Below the pieces are notes generated by a model that was not told the DNA's origin, searched no databases, and was given only the letters and a program-made list of their open reading frames with translations. The translations under genes were made by a program, and so were the position numbers. Shown here piece by piece: positions 58,864 through 63,949 of a stretch of DNA of 63,949 bases. The stretch comes from an uncultured Ruminococcus sp. (GTDB taxonomy: Bacteria; Bacillota; Clostridia; Oscillospirales; CAG-272). The DNA lies in the NCBI GenBank assembly GCA_905202255.1, contig CAJKRH010000005.1, positions 1-63,949 on the forward strand. The letters run 5' to 3'. How positions within the stretch are numbered: the first letter of the stretch is position 1; each line of letters begins with the position of its first letter.

Positions 58864-59403
58864 ATGCCGACAGAAACAAAAACAAACGAGCTTTCGCTCG
58901 AAAATGTAGCCGAGCTTTTCTATCTGAATAAGGATAATGCACACTTCACGGAAAGCGGCGGCATACTTTCGCTCGCTCTCGATGAAAACGGCGAAAAAGC
59001 GGAATACGACAGAGTTTTCCTGCACAGAGCCTTCCCTTATGACGAGCCTTTTTCATATATTTCCGTGCTCGACCGCGACAATAAGGAAATAGGAATCATA
59101 GAGAAAATATCGGATTTTGACGAAGCAACGCAGGACATTTTCCGCGCGGAGCTCGCAAAGAAATATTTCATTCCGCAGATAACAAAAATTCATTCGATAA
59201 AGGAACGCTTCGGCTTCTCCTACTGGAAGATAGAGAGCGACGCGGGCTCGCTGGAAATAACCTTCCGCGATACATACCGCAGTATAGTACGCCTCTCGCC
59301 CACGCATATCTTCCTCACCGATTCAAACGCAAACAGATATGAGATAAAGGATGTCGATGCGCTCGATAAAAAGAGCCGCCGCATAATCAGTATCTATCTG
59401 TAA
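58864..59403 (+). CDS. DUF1854 family protein
   Basis: A 179-residue soluble protein with the DUF1854 pattern: EYDRVFLHRAFPYDEPFSYISV (~50), KEIGIIEKISDFDEATQDIF (~73), LAKKYFIPQI and VEDA-like IKDVDALDKKSRRIISIYL at the end. Homologues occur beside ABC transporters with N-terminal additions, in some bacteria near cyanophycin genes; no such gene is seen here. It has no signal or membrane helix. It sits between two ABC half-transporters (17 and 46 bases away) and is likely an accessory subunit. Confidence 0.85.
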   Translation: MPTETKTNELSLENVAELFYLNKDNAHFTESGGILSLALDENGEKAEYDRVFLHRAFPYDEPFSYISVLDRDNKEIGIIEKISDFDEATQDIFRAELAKKYFIPQITKIHSIKERFGFSYWKIESDAGSLEITFRDTYRSIVRLSPTHIFLTDSNANRYEIKDVDALDKKSRRIISIYL

Positions 59404-59449
59404 AAAGCCTCACACGGAAAGGAGATGATTTTCCTTGGAGGATAATAAA

Positions 59450-61684
59450 ATGCCTGCCGGACATCCGCCTCATGCGGGATCCGGCAATATAGAAAAAAGA
59501 AATAAGCGCCTTATTTCACAGCTCCGCAAGCGCGATCCCGATATCGACGGGGATAAGATAAAGCTGATAATGGCAACTGACCTGACCTTTGATTCCGAGC
59601 TTAAGCAGGGCTTTGTCGTAATGTATGAAGACATACTTGCCATATATAACGAAAGCGGCAAAGAGGAGCTTCCTCTCTCCGATATATCGGAATTCAAATA
59701 TTCCGCCGACTTCGGCTGTGTCACATTCGAGTGCGTATACAAGGGGCACGACAGGATTCTTGCCCGCAGTACCATGGCAAAGCTGCATGAGCTCTCCGTC
59801 ATCGCAAAGCAGATGAATCGCCACATAGGCGGCAAAGAGATATCCTTGCGCGATGAAAAGGATATCGAGAGCGTCTGCCCGAAATGCGGGCGTCCATATA
59901 CAAACCGCTCAAAAATATGCTCGCACTGCACCGATACAAGGGGAAATATCAGACGCCTTTTAAAGGTGGCGGCATCGGAAAAATACAAGATCCTGCTCTC
60001 CACCCTCATGATACTGGCAACAGCGGGACTCAGTGTTCTCATCCCGCGGCTCAATGCCGTAATGGTCGATGATTACATCAAATCGCCGAATCCCACAGCT
60101 ATAACATGGCAATCATTTGCGCTTGTCGTGCTCGGGCTTTTCCTTGCAAATCAGGTGGCAAGACTCTGCCGCATGGTTCGCGGCGTGACAAACGCCTATG
60201 CGGGCACCAATATATCAAAGCGACTGCGTACCCTCGTTTTCGACAAGATTACCTCGCTCTCCTACGGCAAAATTTCAAAGAAGCAGACGGGCGAGCTGAT
60301 GGAACGCGTCAACAGCGACACGCGCGAAATTCAGAATCAGCTGACCGGTATGATACCGGAGCTTATCTATCAGCTGACGATAATGATATGGGTCTCCGTG
60401 ATAATCTTCCGCTTCGACTGGAAGCTCGGACTGCTCATATTCCTGCCGTTTCCCTTTGTTTTCGTCGGGTTCTATTCTTTCTGGAATTTCACCCGCAGAA
60501 ATTATCACAAGCAGTGGACAAAGGCATCGAATACAAGCACCATACTGCACGATATTTTCAACGGTATCCGCGTGGTAAAGAGCTTTGGCATGGAGAGAAG
60601 CGAAGCCAAGCGCTATGACGCAAGCGCGGACGAACTCCGCAAAATCTCGATAAAAAACGATGTTTTCTTCTCGATAATCTCGCCGGTGCTCAACTTTGCC
60701 ATGGGTATAGGTGAATTTTTCCTGCTCTACTATGCGGGAAACAAAATTCTCTCGGGCGAGATGACACTCGGTACAATGATGCAGTTTTCGTCATATATCA
60801 CAATAATCTATGCCCGCATGCGCTGGTTTACGAATATACCGCGCCGTCTCGTTTCGTTCATGACCTCGGTTTCCAAGGTATTTGAGCTTCTCGATGAAGC
60901 AAGCGATATCACCGACGGCGAAAAGAACGCAAAAAGCGAAATAGAGGGCAATATCTCATTTGAGAATGTTTCATTCGGCTATGAGGATTCCGCGGATGTT
61001 CTGCGCAATGTAAGCCTTGAAATACACAAGGGCGATATGATAGGCATCGTCGGCAAGAGCGGCGCGGGCAAATCCACTCTGATAAACCTGCTCATGCGTC
61101 TCTATGATGTCGATGACGGCTCGATAAAGATAGACGGCACTGATATACGCGATATGTCGCAGGAGACTCTGCGCCGCAATATCGGCGTTGTGCTTCAGGA
61201 AAATTATCTTTTCCACGGTACCGTCTTTGACAATATCGCATATGCCAAGCCCGATGCCACGCATGAAGAGGTCATCGCGGCGGCAAAGGTTTCGGGCGCG
61301 CATCAGTTTATAATGAAGCTGCCCGACGGATATAATACATATATCGGCGAGCGCGGACAGACGCTCTCCGGCGGCGAAAAGCAACGCATTTCCATCGCCC
61401 GCGCGATGCTTCACAATCCGAAAATTCTCATTCTCGACGAGGCTACAGCCTCTCTCGATACCGAAACGGAAAAGAATATTCAGGATGCCTTGCAGAAGCT
61501 CACGGAGCGCCGCACAACAATCGCCATAGCGCACAGGCTCTCTACCCTGCGAAACGCGACAAAGCTTGTCGTGCTGGACAAGGGCAAGATTGCCGAAATC
61601 GGCACACATAACGAACTGCTCGAAAAGAAGGGCATATATTATAATCTCGTAATGGCTCAGCGCCAGATGTCCAAAATGAGCTGA
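59450..61684 (+). CDS. ABC exporter subunit with N-terminal PH-like and zinc-ribbon domains (partner)
   Basis: ATG 59450 is eight bases after GGAGG; a TTG at 59435, ten bases after AAGGAG, is an alternative start, so two ribosome sites are nested. From the ATG the protein has 744 residues: a PH-like domain (~35-125, FDSELKQGFVVMYEDILAIY), a zinc ribbon (CPKCG ... ICSHCTD, ~140-165), a six-helix transmembrane domain, and an ATPase with GKSGAGKS, LSGGEKQR, ILILDEATA and IAHRLST. Both NBDs of the pair look catalytically intact. It is the third gene of the ABC/DUF1854/ABC operon and lies just before endonuclease IV. Confidence 0.88.
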   Translation: MPAGHPPHAGSGNIEKRNKRLISQLRKRDPDIDGDKIKLIMATDLTFDSELKQGFVVMYEDILAIYNESGKEELPLSDISEFKYSADFGCVTFECVYKGHDRILARSTMAKLHELSVIAKQMNRHIGGKEISLRDEKDIESVCPKCGRPYTNRSKICSHCTDTRGNIRRLLKVAASEKYKILLSTLMILATAGLSVLIPRLNAVMVDDYIKSPNPTAITWQSFALVVLGLFLANQVARLCRMVRGVTNAYAGTNISKRLRTLVFDKITSLSYGKISKKQTGELMERVNSDTREIQNQLTGMIPELIYQLTIMIWVSVIIFRFDWKLGLLIFLPFPFVFVGFYSFWNFTRRNYHKQWTKASNTSTILHDIFNGIRVVKSFGMERSEAKRYDASADELRKISIKNDVFFSIISPVLNFAMGIGEFFLLYYAGNKILSGEMTLGTMMQFSSYITIIYARMRWFTNIPRRLVSFMTSVSKVFELLDEASDITDGEKNAKSEIEGNISFENVSFGYEDSADVLRNVSLEIHKGDMIGIVGKSGAGKSTLINLLMRLYDVDDGSIKIDGTDIRDMSQETLRRNIGVVLQENYLFHGTVFDNIAYAKPDATHEEVIAAAKVSGAHQFIMKLPDGYNTYIGERGQTLSGGEKQRISIARAMLHNPKILILDEATASLDTETEKNIQDALQKLTERRTTIAIAHRLSTLRNATKLVVLDKGKIAEIGTHNELLEKKGIYYNLVMAQRQMSKMS

Positions 61685-61695
61685 AAGGAAAATTT

Positions 61696-62532
61696 ATGCT
61701 GAGAATAGGATGCCATCTTTCCTCCTCGGCGGGCTATCTCGAAATGGGAAAAACCGCCGCGAAAATAGGCGCAGGCACATTTGCCTTCTTCACGCGAAAT
61801 CCGAGAGGAGGCGCGGCGAAGGCTATAGACGAGGGCGATATCGCGGCTTTTCTCGCCTTTGCAGAGGAGCACGATATAAAAAATCTCGTAGCCCACGCGC
61901 CCTATACGCTCAATCCATGCTCTTCGACAGAAGCAACGCGTATTTTCGCCGAAAATACGATGCGCGATGACCTGAAAAGAATGGAATACACCCCCGGAAA
62001 CTACTACAATTTCCATCCCGGCTCCCATACGGGGCAAGGGACGGAAACCGGTATAGCGCAGATTTCCGATATGCTGAATAAGATTCTCACCGATACCCAG
62101 ACGACCACCGTCCTGCTCGAAACGATGGCGGGCAAAGGCTCGGAAGTAGGCGGGCGATTTGAGGAACTGCGCGAGATAATCGACCGCGTGGAAAAAAGCG
62201 GCAAGCTCGGCGTTTGCCTCGATACCTGCCATATCTATGACGGCGGCTACGATATCGTCGGCAATCCCGACGGCGTGCTCGCGGAGTTTGACCGCGTGAT
62301 AGGACTCTCGCGCCTCAAAGCCGTCCATCTCAACGACAGCATGTACGGCTTCCTCTCCCATAAGGACAGGCACGCCAAGATAGGCGAGGGCAAGATAGGC
62401 ACGGAAGCGCTGGCGAGAATCATCAATCATCCCGCCCTGCAGGGACTTCCTTTTATACTCGAAACGCCGAATGAGCTTGACGGCTATGCCGCCGAGATTT
62501 CGCTTTTAAAAAGTCTCTACACGGGAGAATAA
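61696..62532 (+). CDS. nfo: Deoxyribonuclease IV (AP endonuclease)
   Basis: Endonuclease IV cuts DNA at abasic sites during base-excision repair. The 278-residue TIM-barrel protein has the zinc-ligand blocks NLVAHAPYTLN (~65), NFHPGSHTGQG (~108), VLLETMAGKGSEVG (~140), VCLDTCHIYDGGYD (~175), AVHLNDS (~208), DRHAKIGEGKIG (~228) and LETPNE (~260). GGAAAA precedes the ATG by a few bases. It is 11 bases behind the ABC operon. Confidence 0.96.
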   Translation: MLRIGCHLSSSAGYLEMGKTAAKIGAGTFAFFTRNPRGGAAKAIDEGDIAAFLAFAEEHDIKNLVAHAPYTLNPCSSTEATRIFAENTMRDDLKRMEYTPGNYYNFHPGSHTGQGTETGIAQISDMLNKILTDTQTTTVLLETMAGKGSEVGGRFEELREIIDRVEKSGKLGVCLDTCHIYDGGYDIVGNPDGVLAEFDRVIGLSRLKAVHLNDSMYGFLSHKDRHAKIGEGKIGTEALARIINHPALQGLPFILETPNELDGYAAEISLLKSLYTGE

Positions 62533-62603
62533 TTTACAAAGCGGACACGACACAGTTATATTTGCGGTTTATAATGAAGAAAAACGGGAAAGGAGAGCGG
62601 CGC

Positions 62604-63101
62604 ATGAACGATTTCGAAAAGCTATATAAAGAATATTATCCGCGCGTGTACTCTTTTCTCTATAAAATCTGCCGTAATCACGACCTCTGCGAGGAAATGA
62701 CGCAGGAAACTTTCTTTCAGGCGTATCTTTCATTTCATAAATTCAGGGGAAACAGCAGTATTTTCACCTACCTTGCCGCGATAGCGAAAAATGTATATTT
62801 CAAATATCTGCGCAAAAGCAAGGTGGAAACAGTCGATATCGACCTGCTTGTGACAAGCGATGACGATTCCGCCGCGCAGCCATATGAAATGCTGGAAAAG
62901 AAGCTCGCCGCGGAAAAGGTAAACCGTTTTATAAAAGAACTGCCGAAAAACTACAAGGATGTGGTCTTTCTGCGGATATATGCAGATCTGCCTTTCTCGG
63001 AAATCGCCGCAAACCTCGGCATATCCGAAAATTCGGCAAAAGTAATATTTTACAGAGCCAAAAAAATTTTAAAGGAGGCTATCAAAAATGATACCATGTG
63101 A
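62604..63101 (+). CDS. ECF-type RNA polymerase sigma factor
   Basis: A 165-residue ECF sigma factor starting at ATG 62604 (AAAGGAG eight bases upstream; the ORF's earlier ATG has no such site). Region 2 spans ~8-70 (YYPRVYSFLYKICRNHDLCEEMTQETFFQAYLSFHKF) and region 4 spans ~110-160 (LPKNYKDVVFLRIYADLPFSEIAANLGISENSAKVIFYRAKKIL). It overlaps the next gene, a zinc-finger anti-sigma, by 14 bases, the usual sigma/anti-sigma arrangement. Targets are unknown. Confidence 0.94.
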   Translation: MNDFEKLYKEYYPRVYSFLYKICRNHDLCEEMTQETFFQAYLSFHKFRGNSSIFTYLAAIAKNVYFKYLRKSKVETVDIDLLVTSDDDSAAQPYEMLEKKLAAEKVNRFIKELPKNYKDVVFLRIYADLPFSEIAANLGISENSAKVIFYRAKKILKEAIKNDTM

Positions 63102-63402
63102 AGTAATGCACGACCTTATCCTGCTCTACGACGAAAAATCGCTCTCTGATGCGGGAATGAAATTTGTGGCGGAGCATCTCAAGGAATGCCCCGAATGCAG
63201 AAAATACTTAAAGAGCATCCGCACAAGCAAGGCAAAGCAGGACAGAGTTTCCGAGGTCTGCGAGCAGGCGGCAAATACTATCGGGCAGTATAATGCTCTC
63301 ATGCGCAGAATCCGCATAAAGCGTGCCATCATGGCTTGCGCCATCGGCACTCTGCTCGCCGCTTCCATACTCAAAAATGTATATGATGAGATGAAGAAAT
63401 AA
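63088..63402 (+). CDS. Zinc-finger (ZAS-type) transmembrane anti-sigma factor
   Basis: The 104-residue protein has the zf-HC2 motif H-x3-C-x2-C (HLKECPECRKYL, residues 30-41) that holds the sigma factor inactive, then a helix and a membrane segment (~80-96, RAIMACAIGTLLAASIL) ending with a short tail. The start overlaps the sigma gene by 14 bases, with GGAGG ten bases upstream. It lacks a large outside sensor domain, so release probably depends on another protein or on membrane state. Confidence 0.9.
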   Translation: MIPCEVMHDLILLYDEKSLSDAGMKFVAEHLKECPECRKYLKSIRTSKAKQDRVSEVCEQAANTIGQYNALMRRIRIKRAIMACAIGTLLAASILKNVYDEMKK

Positions 63403-63421
63403 GTTTTATTTCTTTTTGCAT

Positions 63422-63460
63422 AAGAAAGCCTCCCGCTTTTTTGCGGGAGGCTTTCTTATA
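63422..63460 (+). terminator. Terminator after the anti-sigma gene
   Basis: AAGAAAGCCTCCCGC (63422-63436) pairs perfectly with GCGGGAGGCTTTCTT (63443-63457) across six T. It is the last element that can be assigned to the clostridial part of the window. Confidence 0.8.
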
Positions 63461-63479
63461 GCCATTACAAATACGCAAA

Positions 63480-63507
63480 ATAAAAGGCGGCAAGCGCCGC
63501 CTTTTTA
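63480..63507 (-). terminator. Terminator of the enterobacterial glmM fragment
   Basis: AAAAGGCGGC (63482-63491) pairs with GCCGCCTTTT (63496-63505) around AAGC, with T on both sides. It follows the glmM stop by 20 bases. Confidence 0.75.
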
Positions 63508-63525
63508 ACCACTTAGCCGGCAAAG

Positions 63526-63949
63526 CTAAACGCTTTTTACCGCCTCAGCGATGCGGTGCGCAAACTCGTGCACCTGCTCTTCATGCTCGCCTTCCACCAT
63601 CACGCGGATCAGCGGCTCCGTACCCGATTTACGCAGCAGGACACGGCCGCGTTTTCCTAACGCCGCCTCCACTTCCGCGGTCACCGCTTTGACGTGCTCA
63701 TTCTCCAGCGGGTTACCGCTGCCCTCGGTAAAGCGGACATTCACCAGCAGCTGAGGGAACATTTTCATCCCGCTGCACAGGTCATGCAGGCTCATGTGGT
63801 TGCGGACCATCGCCGCGACCACCTGCAGGCTGGCGACAATGCCATCGCCGGTGGTGGTTTTATCCAGCAGGATCACATGGCCGGAGTTTTCCGCACCGAT
63901 GCGCCAGCCTTTTTCCTGGAGCATCTCCAGTACATAGCGGTCACCGACC
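63526..63949 (-). CDS. glmM: Phosphoglucosamine mutase C-terminal fragment, enterobacterial type (probable assembly chimera)
   Basis: The reading frame is open from the window end to TAG at 63528-63526 and encodes about 141 residues. It includes VGDRYVLEMLQEKGWRIG, ENSGHVILLDKTTTGDGI, LCSGMKMFPQLLVNVRF and the phosphate-binding RKSGTEPLIRVMVEGE. From memory of E. coli GlmM it is nearly identical in this region, with a few changes suggesting Klebsiella/Enterobacter or a close relative. The DNA is more GC-rich (about 60%) than the rest. GlmM makes glucosamine 1-phosphate for peptidoglycan. Such close similarity in a spore-forming clostridium points to contamination or a misjoin, not transfer. 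Confidence 0.93.
   Translation of the reverse strand, partial: VGDRYVLEMLQEKGWRIGAENSGHVILLDKTTTGDGIVASLQVVAAMVRNHMSLHDLCSGMKMFPQLLVNVRFTEGSGNPLENEHVKAVTAEVEAALGKRGRVLLRKSGTEPLIRVMVEGEHEEQVHEFAHRIAEAVKSV

Noticed and set aside
63526..63949. Horizontal transfer of glmM into the clostridium
   Set aside because: Near-identity to Enterobacteriaceae, native terminator attached and position at the sequence edge fit a misjoin or contamination better than transfer.

Overview
The window is almost certainly from an uncultured, endospore-forming member of the Clostridia, probably a gut Oscillospirales-type organism, though the taxon cannot be fixed from the sequence alone. The support is a complete spoIIIAA-AH operon with a sigma-E-like promoter, Firmicutes gene orders (plsX-rnc-Elp3-like-smc; prfA-tsaC-coaE-lytic transglycosylase), consensus sigma-A promoters with 17-base spacers, strong GGAGG ribosome sites and moderate GC. 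No rRNA, tRNA, CRISPR array, insertion sequence or prophage was recognised.

Layout. 1-4,550 (minus): the 5' half of smc, an Elp3-like radical SAM gene, rnc and plsX. 4,746-11,424 (minus): a cysteine-rich presumed spore protein, a small P-loop protein, a DUF951 protein, an exporter-type ABC transporter, pgi, two small metal-ribbon proteins and a TtcA-family enzyme. 11,650-17,952 (plus): an ECF-transporter operon in which an alpha/alpha-barrel lipobox-free surface protein and a DUF4430 protein precede EcfT, a double-ATPase EcfA, a CbrT-like S component and a LysR regulator; it looks like a corrinoid uptake system with a split transcobalamin-like binding pair. 17,984-20,510 (minus): 5'-3' exonuclease, TetR regulator, P-loop kinase/GNAT fusion. 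20,740-23,193 (plus): cysK-mnmA-Rrf2 with a candidate Rrf2 operator.

23,245-31,704 is an accessory stretch: a sigma factor with a long extra C-terminal part, an AraC gene broken by one base, a NUDIX/DNA-glycosylase fusion, an XRE-S24 repressor coupled to an AAA ATPase, a DUF3169/XRE pair and small membrane proteins. 31,919-34,336 (plus): GH29 fucosidase and SGNH esterase. 34,431-39,666 (minus): prfA, tsaC, coaE, a two-domain lytic transglycosylase, M18 aminopeptidase. 39,801-46,521: small protein, FAD oxidoreductase, NahK-like sugar kinase (minus), FNT-type channel, degenerate PfkB protein, ruvX, glyQS. 46,569-51,402 (minus): spoIIIAH to spoIIIAA. 51,525-55,030 (minus): rpe with a long structured leader, then a histidine kinase and its OmpR-type regulator separated by a cluster of hairpins.

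55,315-63,402 (plus): ychF, an ABC / DUF1854 / ABC operon, endonuclease IV, and an ECF sigma with its zinc anti-sigma. The last ~450 bases (63,480-63,949) are different: they encode the C-terminal part of an enterobacterial glmM and its terminator, and are best read as an assembly join or contamination, not as part of this genome.
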